Of a stretch of DNA of 64,000 nucleotides, positions 18,024-26,534 are shown one piece after another (position 1 is the stretch's first letter; each line of letters starts with the position of its first letter). The notes under the pieces were generated by a model. The model did not search any database. It had not been told where the DNA came from and saw only the letters and a program-made list of their open reading frames with translations. The stretch comes from Caballeronia zhejiangensis (GTDB lineage Bacteria; Pseudomonadota; Gammaproteobacteria; Burkholderiales; Burkholderiaceae): contig NZ_JFHD01000002.1 of NCBI RefSeq assembly GCF_000698575.1, forward strand, positions 434,001 through 498,000, written 5' to 3'. The position numbers and the translations under genes are program-made.

Positions 18024-19532
18024 TCAACGGCTGCGATCGCCCGATCGCAATGCGTCGCGCCGTCCGCCGAGCAATGCGCCGGGATTGCCGCCAGGCTTGC
18101 GCGAGTTCGCGACCTGACCGGCCTGAACCGGCTCCTGACGACGCGGCGCGGAACCCGCGTTCACGTTCGGCTTGCTGTGAGTGCGCGCATCGCGCGAAGG
18201 CTGCGCGCCGCCGTTGTTCGGCTTCGCCGGACGCGCGCCGCGTGCATCGCCGTTCGGACGGCCGCCTTCGCGGCGTGCTTCGCCACTCGAACGTCCCTCG
18301 CCGTTACGCGGATTCTGGCGTCCCTGACCTTGACCTTGTCCCTGGCCGCGTCCTTGACTGCGGCGCTGGATCGGCTCCGGCTTCGCGTTCGGATCCGGCT
18401 CGAAGCCGGGAATCACTTCGCGCGGAATCGGCCGCTTGATGAGGCGCTCGATGTCCTTCAGCAGTTGATGCTCGTCCACGCACACCAGCGACACCGCTTC
18501 GCCTTCCGCGCCCGCGCGACCCGTGCGGCCGATGCGATGCACATAGTCTTCCGGCACGTTCGGCAAATCGAAGTTGACGACGTGAGGCAACTGATCGATG
18601 TCGATGCCGCGCGCCGCGATATCGGTGGCGACGAGCACCTGCAGCGTCTCGGCCTTGAATTCGCTGAGCGCGCGCGTGCGGGCCGACTGGCTCTTGTTGC
18701 CGTGAATCGCGAGCGCGCTGATGCCGTCTTTCGTGAGCTGCTCGGCGAGCCGGTTCGCGCCGTGCTTCGTGCGCGTGAACACGAGCACCTGGAACCAGTT
18801 GTTGCCGCGGATCAGATGCGTGAGCAACTCGCGCTTGCGATCGCGATCGACCGGATGGATCTTCTGATCGACGGTCTCAGCCGTCGTATTGCGGCGCGCG
18901 ACTTCGATCAGCGCGGGCGAATCGAGCAGGCTGTCGGCGAGCGCCTTGATCTCGTCGGAGAAAGTCGCCGAGAACAGCAGGTTCTGGCGCTTCGCCGGCA
19001 GGCGCGCGAGCACGCGCTTGATGTCGTGGATGAAGCCCATGTCGAGCATGCGGTCGGCTTCATCGAGCACGAGAATTTCGAGCTGCGAAACGTCGATCGT
19101 CTTTTGCTGCATGTGATCGAGCAGACGTCCCGGCGTCGCCACGACGATATCGACGCCGCGCTTCAACGCGTCGATCTGCGGATTGATGCCGACGCCGCCG
19201 AACATCACCGTCGACTTGAGCTTCAGATATTTGCCGTACGCGCGCACGCTTTCTTCGACCTGCGCGGCGAGTTCGCGCGTGGGCGTGAGGATGAGCGCGC
19301 GCACCGGACGCTTGGCGCCACCCGTGACGGGCGCGAGTTGCGACAGGCGCTGCAGGATAGGCAGCGTGAAGCCGGCGGTCTTGCCGGTGCCGGTCTGCGC
19401 GCCCGCGAGCAGATCGCCGCCTTTCAGAACGGCAGGAATCGCCTGAAGCTGGATCGGAGTGGGACTGGAATAGCCGAGTTCGTTGACGGCGCGAAGCAGA
19501 GGTTCGGACAGGCCGAGTGAATCAAAGGACAT
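18024..19532 (-). CDS. rhlE: DEAD-box RNA helicase, RhlE type
   Basis: 502 aa from ATG 19532 ([20 protein letters not shown]). All core motifs are present: Q-motif ([10 protein letters not shown]), Walker A ([13 protein letters not shown]), PTRELA, DEAD ([13 protein letters not shown]), SAT (LFSATFSD), and the helicase C motifs including [10 protein letters not shown]. The C-terminal about 120 residues are basic, rich in Gly, Gln, Arg and Asn ([14 protein letters not shown]), as expected for an RNA-binding tail. It probably acts in ribosome assembly or RNA decay. The Shine-Dalgarno is weak, and a short in-frame extension upstream was not used. Confidence 0.93.
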   Translation of the reverse strand: MSFDSLGLSEPLLRAVNELGYSSPTPIQLQAIPAVLKGGDLLAGAQTGTGKTAGFTLPILQRLSQLAPVTGGAKRPVRALILTPTRELAAQVEESVRAYGKYLKLKSTVMFGGVGINPQIDALKRGVDIVVATPGRLLDHMQQKTIDVSQLEILVLDEADRMLDMGFIHDIKRVLARLPAKRQNLLFSATFSDEIKALADSLLDSPALIEVARRNTTAETVDQKIHPVDRDRKRELLTHLIRGNNWFQVLVFTRTKHGANRLAEQLTKDGISALAIHGNKSQSARTRALSEFKAETLQVLVATDIAARGIDIDQLPHVVNFDLPNVPEDYVHRIGRTGRAGAEGEAVSLVCVDEHQLLKDIERLIKRPIPREVIPGFEPDPNAKPEPIQRRSQGRGQGQGQGQGRQNPRNGEGRSSGEARREGGRPNGDARGARPAKPNNGGAQPSRDARTHSKPNVNAGSAPRRQEPVQAGQVANSRKPGGNPGALLGGRRDALRSGDRSR

Positions 19533-19768
19533 AAATTGGATGCTTATTCGTTGTGTCGAACGGCGCGCATGCGAATGGGCCACGGCGAAAAGTTTCGGCC
19601 GGCAGAGCGCATGTGCATCGCTCGAAGGAAAATCGGGCGGCGGGCCAGTTGGCGATCAGCGATCGCCGGGCGTTGCCGCGAGGTTCGACGTGCTATCAAG
19701 ACACGTCATCTGGCGCTTAGTTGCATCGATGGACACTTCGACGCTGCGGCACCCGTTCCAGCCGGCGC

Positions 19769-20389
19769 TCACGCGACATAGCGCGCGACGCTCACGAACT
19801 GGCACAGGCTGCCTGCGAGCACGAACAGATGCCAGATGCCATGTCCGTGCCGGATGCGCTCGTCGTTGATGAAAAACCAGATGCCCGCGGTGTACACGAC
19901 GCCGCCCGCCACCAGCCACGCGGTTCCCGCGGGCGGCAGCGCCGTCACGAGCGGATGAATGGCTACGAGCGCGAGCCATCCCATCAACACGTACAGCACC
20001 ATCGAAACGCTGCGGGTTCGCCGCCCGAGCGTGAGTTCCTGCACGATCCCGAGCGCGGCGAGCCCCCAGCTCACGCCGAAGAGCGACCAGCCCCAGGGAC
20101 CGCGCAAGGTCACTAGTGTATACGGCGTGTAGCTGCCGGCTATCAACAAGTAGATGGCCGAGTGATCGCACTTCTGCAGTATCGCTTTCATGCGCGGCGA
20201 GCGCGCGCAGTGATACAGCGTGGAGATCACGTAGAGCGCGCAGAGCATCGCGCCGTACACCGCGAAGCTCACGACCTTGTACGCGTCACCGTCGAGCGCG
20301 CCCATCGTGACGAGCGCAGCCAGACCCGCAACCGACAGCAGCGCGCCGATCAAATGGCTGATGCTGTTGAAACGCTCGCCGACATGCAT
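19769..20389 (-). CDS. trhA: PAQR / hemolysin III family membrane protein
   Basis: 206 aa from ATG 20389 (MHVGERFNSISHLIGALLSV). Seven hydrophobic segments are visible. The family's metal-type motifs are present: NSISHLIG near the N-terminus, STLYHCARSPRMKAILQKCD and SAIYLLIAGSYTPY in the middle, and the C-terminal HGHGIWHLFVL. Family members (TrhA/YqfA, HlyIII) affect membrane-energy and lipid homeostasis. The old name hemolysin is not evidence for toxin activity. It is a single gene between rhlE and the cytochrome operon. Confidence 0.9.
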   Translation of the reverse strand: MHVGERFNSISHLIGALLSVAGLAALVTMGALDGDAYKVVSFAVYGAMLCALYVISTLYHCARSPRMKAILQKCDHSAIYLLIAGSYTPYTLVTLRGPWGWSLFGVSWGLAALGIVQELTLGRRTRSVSMVLYVLMGWLALVAIHPLVTALPPAGTAWLVAGGVVYTAGIWFFINDERIRHGHGIWHLFVLAGSLCQFVSVARYVA

Positions 20390-20481
20390 ATCGAATTCAC
20401 CAAAAGACAAGGGGCGCGGCCACGAAGGCTGCGCCCCATATGCGTATTGTACGCTGTCCCGGCGAAGGACCTATGAAGCCA

Positions 20482-21780
20482 TCAGTCGAGCGGCGCCGAA
20501 CGCAGGTTGCTCACCTGCTGCGGCGACACCGGCGTGCCGTGGTTGCCCCACGACATACGGATGTACGTCACGACTGCGGCGACTTCCGTATCCGACAGCG
20601 ACTGTGCGAACGGCGGCATACCGTGCGGCATCGGGTTGCCTTCCGTACTCGGCGGATAACCGCCGTTCAGCGTCATACGGATCGGGTTGACGGCCGATTG
20701 CATCTGGATCGACTGGTTGTTCGCGAGCGGCGGGTATGCAGGCGGCTTGCCGAGACCGTTCTCCGCGTGGCACTTCGCGCAGTTTTCGGTGTAGACCTTC
20801 TTGCCGAGCGTGAGCAGTTCGCCGCCGAACTTCTCGGACGTCTCCAGCTGCATGACTTCCGGCGCTTCCTTCTTTTGCGGAATCGACTTGAGATACGTCG
20901 AGATCGCGTTGATGTCCGCGTCGGTCATGTACTGCAGGCTGTTGTGAACCACTTCCGCCATCGGGCCGAACACCGCGCCGCGCTGCGACACGCCGGTCTT
21001 CAGCAGATCGTTGATGTCCTTCAGGTCCCAGTCGCCCAGACCGGCTTCCTTGTTCGACGTCAGCGACGGCGCGTACCAGTTCTGCAGCGGGATGAGGCCG
21101 CCGGCGAAGGCCGCCGAGCTGACCGGGCCGCCCATCGCGTTGATCGACGTGTGGCACATGCCGCAGTGACCGAGGCCTTCGACGAGATACGCGCCGCGGT
21201 TCCATTCGACCGACTTGGTCGGATCCGGCTTGTACTCGCCTTCCGAGAAGAACAGCGTGCGCCAGCCGATCAGCAGGTTGCGGTTGTTGAACGGGAAGCG
21301 CAGTTCATGCGGACGGCTCGGTTCGGAAACCGGCGGCACCGAGCGCAGATACGCGTAGATCGCGTCCGAGTCCGCGCGCGTGACCTTCGTGTAGCTCGTG
21401 AACGGGAAGCCCGGATAGAGCAGCGAACCGTCTTTCGAGCGGCCCGTGTGCATCGCGCGATAGAAGTCGTCGGAGGTCCACTTGCCGATGCCGTATTGAT
21501 CGTCCGGCGTGATGTTCGGCGTGAACATCGTGCCGAACGGCGTGGCCATCGGCAGGCCGCCGCCGAATTCCTTGCCGCCGCGAACCGTGTGGCACGCGAT
21601 ACAGTCGCCGGCGCGGGCGAGGTACTCACCTTGTTTGATGAGCGCGGCTTTGTCGGCAGGCGTCGCCGCGATGGCGCCGCCCGAATGCAGGTTGTCGCCG
21701 CCCGACCAGAGGACGGCGCCGGCTGCGACGGCTGCCACCACGACAGCCGAGGAAAGTGCGAACAGGGACTTGCGTTTCAT
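20482..21780 (-). CDS. Triheme cytochrome c, alcohol-dehydrogenase cytochrome subunit type
   Basis: 432 aa with an N-terminal signal (SLFALSSAVVVAAVAAGAVL). Three heme sites are spaced along the protein: C60-IAC-H64, C206-GMC-H210 and C334-AKC-H338. Layout and length match the membrane-associated triheme cytochrome subunit of PQQ or flavin alcohol, aldehyde and gluconate dehydrogenases. No dehydrogenase subunit gene lies beside it here. It is 21 bp downstream of a cytochrome c4-like gene on the same strand, so the pair probably passes electrons between a periplasmic dehydrogenase and a terminal oxidase. Confidence 0.92.
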   Translation of the reverse strand: MKRKSLFALSSAVVVAAVAAGAVLWSGGDNLHSGGAIAATPADKAALIKQGEYLARAGDCIACHTVRGGKEFGGGLPMATPFGTMFTPNITPDDQYGIGKWTSDDFYRAMHTGRSKDGSLLYPGFPFTSYTKVTRADSDAIYAYLRSVPPVSEPSRPHELRFPFNNRNLLIGWRTLFFSEGEYKPDPTKSVEWNRGAYLVEGLGHCGMCHTSINAMGGPVSSAAFAGGLIPLQNWYAPSLTSNKEAGLGDWDLKDINDLLKTGVSQRGAVFGPMAEVVHNSLQYMTDADINAISTYLKSIPQKKEAPEVMQLETSEKFGGELLTLGKKVYTENCAKCHAENGLGKPPAYPPLANNQSIQMQSAVNPIRMTLNGGYPPSTEGNPMPHGMPPFAQSLSDTEVAAVVTYIRMSWGNHGTPVSPQQVSNLRSAPLD

Positions 21781-21801
21781 TGTGTTGTCGCTCCAGACGC
21801 C

Positions 21802-22548
21802 TTATTGCGGTTCGCTGCCGCACTTGAGCGGCATCTTCAACGAGCCAGCGGGCGCGGGCACCGGGTTGGCGGGTGCGGTTTGCGTAGAGAGCCATGCGGC
21901 GACGGCGGTCACGTCGTCGTCCGTCAGGCGCGAGGCGATCTGCTGCATGCAATCGGGCGCCTTCGCGTGACGCGTGCCCGACTTCCATGCGCCGACTTGC
22001 GCGCTGATGTAGTCCGAATGCAGGCCGACGAGACCCGGGATGGCCGGCTGCATGCCGGTCAGACCCTTGCCGTGGCAGGCCGCGCACGCGGGAATGTTCT
22101 TCGATGCATCGCCGTTCAGCACGAGCTGCTGGCCGCGCGCGAGCGTCGTGGCCGACACGTTCGACTTCACGGGCGTCGGATACGGCGGGCGCTGGTTCGA
22201 GAAGTACGTCGCGATCTGATGAAGGTAATCGTCCGAGAGATACGTGACGAGGTAGTTCATCGGCGGGTACTTGCGCCGCCCTTCGCGGAAATTCTGGAGC
22301 TGGTTGTACAGATAGTCGGCAGGCTTGCCGGCAAGACGCGGGAAGTAATCGTTGTCCGTGCCTTCACCGTGAACGCCGTGGCACGCGGTACAGCCTTGCA
22401 CGCGCGCGGCCATCGTGTCCGGTGCGATCGGCTGGTTCTGCGCCTGCGCGGCGGAGCTGAAAACGCCAGCGCTGCCTACCAGAGCCGAGGCAAAAGCCAT
22501 AGCGAGCAGCGGACGAAAAATGCGTCTTGAAAACACGCGACACTCCAT
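21802..22548 (-). CDS. Diheme cytochrome c4-like protein
   Basis: 248 aa from ATG 22548 (MECRVFSRRIFRPLL). A GTG at 22536 with GGAG six bases upstream may be the true start, giving a cleaner signal peptide ending near SSAAQAQ. Two CxxCH heme sites are visible (GCTACHGVHGEG and ACAACHGKGLTG), each followed by the Met-ligand type region of class I cytochromes. The two-domain layout is that of c4. The gene is first in a two-gene operon with the triheme cytochrome. A 19-bp direct repeat lies in its leader. Confidence 0.9.
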   Translation of the reverse strand: MECRVFSRRIFRPLLAMAFASALVGSAGVFSSAAQAQNQPIAPDTMAARVQGCTACHGVHGEGTDNDYFPRLAGKPADYLYNQLQNFREGRRKYPPMNYLVTYLSDDYLHQIATYFSNQRPPYPTPVKSNVSATTLARGQQLVLNGDASKNIPACAACHGKGLTGMQPAIPGLVGLHSDYISAQVGAWKSGTRHAKAPDCMQQIASRLTDDDVTAVAAWLSTQTAPANPVPAPAGSLKMPLKCGSEPQ

Positions 22549-23006
22549 GAAATTCGGGGACCTGCCGAGCTTCGTGCGGCTCGGTGCGAAGGTGGCGAAC
22601 CACGGCCACGCAGGGGGCGGTGGGTGGCGGACCACGGCCACAGCGGCTCGACGAGCCTCTGATGCGACGCGGCATTCTATCATCGATGCATGATGATGAC
22701 TATTTGACACAATCTCGCTCTAAGTCCCGCTGCAGCGCATTCGCGACAATATGCCGCGCGGCTATTGACCACCCGCGACGAACTTCATAGGCGCGTGTGG
22801 TTCATTGCCTCTCGACAAATATTCGACTCGATGCGAGACGCCCGATCGACGTGCTTCATGCAGTTTCGGAAGCGTCCGGCAAAAATTCAAGGCGTTTCGC
22901 TCGTGTTCGATGCTGTGCTGCACCGTGGACCTTCATTCAGACTCCGCAAAATTCCTTCGATGACCTTCCCTTTAGCAATGCGCGTTCACGCCGCGCCGGG
23001 TTCCGC
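22549..23006. other. Divergent intergenic region between cytochrome operon and copD-like gene
   Basis: 458 bp. It should hold divergent promoters. A 19-bp direct repeat lies near the cytochrome side (separate entry). A frame at 22765-23010 is open, but its composition and lack of family features do not support a gene. Confidence 0.5.
22591..22641. repeat. Direct repeat of about 19 bp in the cytochrome leader
   Basis: GGTGGCGAACCACGGCCAC at 22591-22609 recurs at 22623-22641 with one mismatch (GGTGGCGGACCACGGCCAC). The repeat period is 32 bp, three helical turns. It could be a pair of regulator sites or a local duplication. Confidence 0.6.
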
Positions 23007-23942
23007 ATGATGAACGACGATCCTCTCTCGCTCGCGCAGACGGCCTTCGCCGCGCTCGCCGATCTGGCCTTCGCCTGCGTACTCGGCGCGCTGCTGCTGA
23101 ACGTGTGGCTGTCGCGCGAACAGGCGTTCGCGACCGTATCGCCCGCGCGGCGCGGCTGGCTGCGGGCGGCGCGCGGCGGTCCGATCGCAGCCATCGCGCT
23201 CGTTCTGTGCAACTTCGCTTCGTTGTGGCTGCAGGCGGCGGCGATGAGCGGCGCGCCGATCGTGCAGGCGGGCGGCGCGTTGTGGCTCGTCGCGACGGGC
23301 ACGCACGCGGGCATCGGCTGGTCGGTGGCACTGGCGGGCAGCGTGCTGTTGCTGCTCGCGTCGGCGGGCGGCGGCGCGCTTTCCGGTACGCGGATCGGCA
23401 TGGCGCTCGTTGCCGCGCTGATCGTCGCGGCGGGCAAATCGGCGATCGGCCATGCCGCCGATGCCGGCGCGTTCTCGCTCGCCGAAGCGGTTCAGACGCT
23501 GCATCTGCTCGCGACGGCGGCGTGGGGCGGCATTGTGATCGCGGGTGCGTTCGTGTTGCCGGCGCTCGATACATCGCTTGCGCGCGCATATCTGATCCGC
23601 ACGGTCGCGCGCATGTCGCGAGCGGCGTCGGTCGCGGTCGCGTTCGTCGTGCTGACGGGCGTGTTCAACGCGTGGCGCGGCATCGGCGGATCGGCCGCGG
23701 TGCTGACCGCGAGCGCGTGGGGTCATGCGTTGATCGTGAAGATGCTGCTGGTTGCGGCGGCGCTCGCGTTCGGCGCGCTCAACCGCTGGTCGGCGTTGCC
23801 GCGCCTGTCGCGCTCGGCATCGACGATGGACGCGCATACGGTCATCAACGTGATGCGCGTCGAAGCGCTGATGATGGCGGGTGTCTTCGTGGCGGCGGCG
23901 GTGCTGTCGCACAGCGTGCCGGGTTCGTCGCTCGCGGGATGA
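23007..23942 (+). CDS. CopD family copper resistance membrane protein
   Basis: 311 aa with about eight hydrophobic segments. The CopD-like C-terminal domain is recognisable (LAEAVQTLHLLATAAWGGIV, LTGVFNAWRGIGG, WGHALIVKMLLVAAALAFGALNRW), with the conserved His in the LHLLAT and GHALIVK segments. CopD proteins move or sense copper in the inner membrane. No copC partner lies next to it, so this could be a stand-alone CopD-domain protein. The start is ATG 23007 (MMNDDPLSLAQTAF); ATG 23010 is equivalent. Confidence 0.82.
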   Translation: MMNDDPLSLAQTAFAALADLAFACVLGALLLNVWLSREQAFATVSPARRGWLRAARGGPIAAIALVLCNFASLWLQAAAMSGAPIVQAGGALWLVATGTHAGIGWSVALAGSVLLLLASAGGGALSGTRIGMALVAALIVAAGKSAIGHAADAGAFSLAEAVQTLHLLATAAWGGIVIAGAFVLPALDTSLARAYLIRTVARMSRAASVAVAFVVLTGVFNAWRGIGGSAAVLTASAWGHALIVKMLLVAAALAFGALNRWSALPRLSRSASTMDAHTVINVMRVEALMMAGVFVAAAVLSHSVPGSSLAG

Positions 23943-23960
23943 AAACGGCGACGCGCGGCG

Positions 23961-24260
23961 TTACTCGTAGCCGAGCCTGTGACTGACGATCGGCGCGCAA
24001 AACAGCGCGACCGCGCAGCCGATGATCTTGCCCTGCAACTCGACGAACGCCGTATGCGAACCGCCGACGAAGATCACTTCGACCAGTTGCGGCAGGCAGA
24101 ACACGACCGCCGCACCGATGAACCAGCGCGTCACGGCCGCGATGCGCCAGCCGCGCTGCGCCCCGATTCCCGCGGCCACCACGCGCGCCACGCCCAGCGC
24201 GACGAGCGAGCCGACCGCGAGCTGGGCACGGACGTATTCATCGGGAAGGACCTGCCACAT
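23961..24260 (-). CDS. Small integral membrane protein, unknown function
   Basis: 99 aa from ATG 24260 (MWQVLPDEYVRAQLAVGSLV). Three hydrophobic stretches are visible (LAVGSLVALGVARVVAAGIG, RWFIGAAVVFCLPQLVEVIF, GKIIGCAVALFCAPIV). It ends 18 bp from the convergent copD-like stop and starts about 110 bp after the panB stop on the same strand. I do not recognise a family. Longer frames covering panB in another phase are not part of it. Confidence 0.65.
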   Translation of the reverse strand: MWQVLPDEYVRAQLAVGSLVALGVARVVAAGIGAQRGWRIAAVTRWFIGAAVVFCLPQLVEVIFVGGSHTAFVELQGKIIGCAVALFCAPIVSHRLGYE

Positions 24261-24370
24261 GATTGTTCTCGCTTTTTTGGTGACTATCGGCAGCGTATGC
24301 GCAAGAAGCTCGCCAGTATGTACGAGAAAACGCAGATCGTGAAGCGCGGCCCGCGCGGGGCCGCATTCGC

Positions 24371-25186
24371 TCAGAACGTGTGCTCCGGCCCGGGAAAACT
24401 GCCGTCCTTCACCGCGCGCACATAGGCTTCGACGGCGGCGAAAATGTTCGGCTGACCCTGCATGAAATCCTTGACGAAGCGCGGCCGCTTGCCGTGAAAG
24501 ATGCCGAGCATGTCGTGCAGCACGAGCACTTGTCCGGAACAGTCGACGCCCGCGCCGATGCCGATCGTCGGAATCGCGAGCGCTGCGGTCACTTCGCGCG
24601 CGAGCAACGTCGGCACGGCTTCGATCACGAGCAGTTGCGCGCCGGCTTCCTGCAGCGCGATGGCGTCGCGCTTCATCTGCTCGGCCGCCGCTTCGGACTT
24701 GCCCTGCACCTTGAAGCCGCCGAATGCGTGCACCGATTGCGGCGTGAGACCGACGTGCCCGCACACCGGAATCGAGCGCTCGACGAGAAAGCGCACGGTA
24801 TCCGCGAGCCATTCGCCGCCTTCGATCTTCACCATCTGCGCGCCCGCGCGCATCAGTTGCACGGCGTTCGCATAGGCGTCTTCCTTCGAGCCGATGGTGC
24901 CGAACGGCATGTCCGCGACGATCAGCGCGCTGCGATTGCCGCGCGCGACCGACGCCGTGTGATACGCGATGTCCGCGAGCGTCACTGGCAGTGTCGTGTT
25001 GTGGCCTTGCAGCACATTGCCGAGCGAGTCGCCGATCAGCATGACATCGACGCCCGCGCGTTCGAGCAGCGCGCTGAAGCTCGCGTCGTAACACGTGAGC
25101 ATCGCGATGCGCTCGCCGTTTTCGCGCATGGTCTGGAGCTTGGGGACGGTGATCGTCGCGCGATTCGTTTCCTGCAGATACGTCAT
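24371..25186 (-). CDS. panB: 3-methyl-2-oxobutanoate hydroxymethyltransferase
   Basis: 271 aa, family length. First committed step of pantothenate synthesis: it transfers a hydroxymethyl group from methylene-THF to ketoisovalerate. Metal and substrate motifs are intact: [69 protein letters not shown] and [20 protein letters not shown]. It follows the deoxynucleoside kinase gene by 38 bp and is probably in the pcnB-folK-kinase-panB operon. Confidence 0.97.
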   Translation of the reverse strand: MTYLQETNRATITVPKLQTMRENGERIAMLTCYDASFSALLERAGVDVMLIGDSLGNVLQGHNTTLPVTLADIAYHTASVARGNRSALIVADMPFGTIGSKEDAYANAVQLMRAGAQMVKIEGGEWLADTVRFLVERSIPVCGHVGLTPQSVHAFGGFKVQGKSEAAAEQMKRDAIALQEAGAQLLVIEAVPTLLAREVTAALAIPTIGIGAGVDCSGQVLVLHDMLGIFHGKRPRFVKDFMQGQPNIFAAVEAYVRAVKDGSFPGPEHTF

Positions 25187-25224
25187 GGTCGTTTCACTGA
25201 AGAGAGCGTGGCCGGGCTGCGAAT

Positions 25225-25905
25225 TCAGACCGATACGCCTTTGACAAAGAATTCCTTGCGCCCGCGCATGGCGCCGATGCGCTCGATCAGAAGCGCGAGG
25301 TCGTCATCCGAGGCGAGCGGGTTCAGGTGCTCCGCGTTCACCGTGAGCAACGGCGTCGCGTCGTAGTGATAGAAGAAGTCGTTATAAGCATCGCAGAGCG
25401 CGCGCAGATACGAATCGGAAATTTGCAGCTCCATCGGCAGCGCGCGCTTCTGGATGCGCGAAAAAAGCACTTCCGGACTCGCCTGCAGATAGACGACGAG
25501 ATCGGGTGCGGGCGCGCTCGCATGAATACGCGAGGCGATGTCCTTGTAGAGCTGGAACTCGTCGTCGGGCAGGGTGAGGCGCGCGAAGAGCTCGCTCTTC
25601 TGCGCGAGAAAGTCGGTCATCAGCGCGGCGCCGCTCGTGACGATATCGGCGGCTTCCTGCGTCTGCGATGCGCGCTGCAACGCGAAGCTCAACTGCGTGG
25701 CGAGCGCGTGCCGCGTGGTGTCGCGATAGAAGCGCTCGAGAAACGGATTGTCCTGCGGGCGCTCGAACAGCGTGCGCATCGACCACCGTTCGGCGAGCAG
25801 CGTCGCGAGCGTGGTCTTGCCGACGCCGATCGGCCCTTCGATCGCGATGTAACGATGCGGCGGCCGCAGTTGAGGCGCGGTGACGGTGAGTGGCGGAACG
25901 CTCAT
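25225..25905 (-). CDS. Deoxynucleoside kinase (dGK/dAK type)
   Basis: 226 aa from ATG 25905 ([20 protein letters not shown]). The P-loop is [17 protein letters not shown]. The [15 protein letters not shown] segment, the [15 protein letters not shown] segment and a lid-like arginine region ([13 protein letters not shown]) match the dGK/dCK family, which phosphorylates deoxynucleosides in salvage. Its start overlaps the folK stop by four bases (ATGA), so the two are coupled. The exact nucleoside cannot be read from the sequence. Confidence 0.9.
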   Translation of the reverse strand: MSVPPLTVTAPQLRPPHRYIAIEGPIGVGKTTLATLLAERWSMRTLFERPQDNPFLERFYRDTTRHALATQLSFALQRASQTQEAADIVTSGAALMTDFLAQKSELFARLTLPDDEFQLYKDIASRIHASAPAPDLVVYLQASPEVLFSRIQKRALPMELQISDSYLRALCDAYNDFFYHYDATPLLTVNAEHLNPLASDDDLALLIERIGAMRGRKEFFVKGVSV

Positions 25906-26456
25906 CGGCAGTCTGTCTTCGTGGAAGGGGAGTCGGTTGCGTTGGAGCCGCGCGGTTGCGTCGCGACCATGCACTGACACGTCGCGACTTTCTCGATGCG
26001 CTGATCGGCGACGCCGTCGATGAACGCATCGGCGCGACCGCGTTGAGGAAGGATGAGATCCGGCTCGAGCTCGACGAGCGGCACGAGCACGAAGGCGCGC
26101 TCGGTCATGCGCGGATGCGGCACGACGAGATCGGCTTCGTCGATGCTCGATGCGCCGTACAGCAGGATGTCGAGATCGAGCGTGCGCGGCGCATTGCGAT
26201 ACGGCCGCTCGCGCCCGAACTGCAACTCGATGTGATGACACAGGCGCAGCAGCGATCGCGCGGGCAGGCTCGTTTCGAGCTTGACGACGCAATTGAAGTA
26301 ATCGTCGCCCGATGAATCGATCGGCGCGGTGCGATAGACGCTCGATTTCGCGAGCACGGTGATCGTGTGCTGCTGGGCGAGACACACGACTGCGTCTTTC
26401 AGGGTCTGGCGCGCATCGCCGAGATTCGCCCCCAGGCCCAGATAAGCAATCGTCAT
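25902..26456 (-). CDS. folK: 2-amino-4-hydroxy-6-hydroxymethyldihydropteridine pyrophosphokinase
   Basis: 184 aa. It transfers pyrophosphate from ATP to hydroxymethyl-dihydropterin in folate synthesis. Hallmarks are YLGLGANLGDARQTL at the N-terminus and the catalytic block YRNAPRTLDLDILLYG, followed by LVVPHPRMTERAFVLVPLVEL. It overlaps the kinase gene and sits 78 bp after pcnB. The C-terminal 25 residues ([17 protein letters not shown]) are an extra polar tail. Confidence 0.97.
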   Translation of the reverse strand: MTIAYLGLGANLGDARQTLKDAVVCLAQQHTITVLAKSSVYRTAPIDSSGDDYFNCVVKLETSLPARSLLRLCHHIELQFGRERPYRNAPRTLDLDILLYGASSIDEADLVVPHPRMTERAFVLVPLVELEPDLILPQRGRADAFIDGVADQRIEKVATCQCMVATQPRGSNATDSPSTKTDCR

Positions 26457-26534
26457 GGCAGAAGTCCTACGCGTGGGTCACAGCGGAAAGCGGGAGAACA
26501 GGATCGCTCTTCGCTACTGTAACCAAATCCGGCG

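Noticed and set aside
20440-22530. Plus-strand open frame of about 696 codons opposite the cytochrome operon
   Set aside because: Antisense shadow. The minus strand encodes five CxxCH heme sites in two clear genes.
22765-23010. Possible small gene between the cytochromes and the copD-like gene
   Set aside because: No ribosome-binding site, no family features, and it overlaps the region needed for divergent promoters.
24340-24370. GC-rich dyad after panB as a terminator
   Set aside because: No T-run on the minus strand, and the stem is imperfect.
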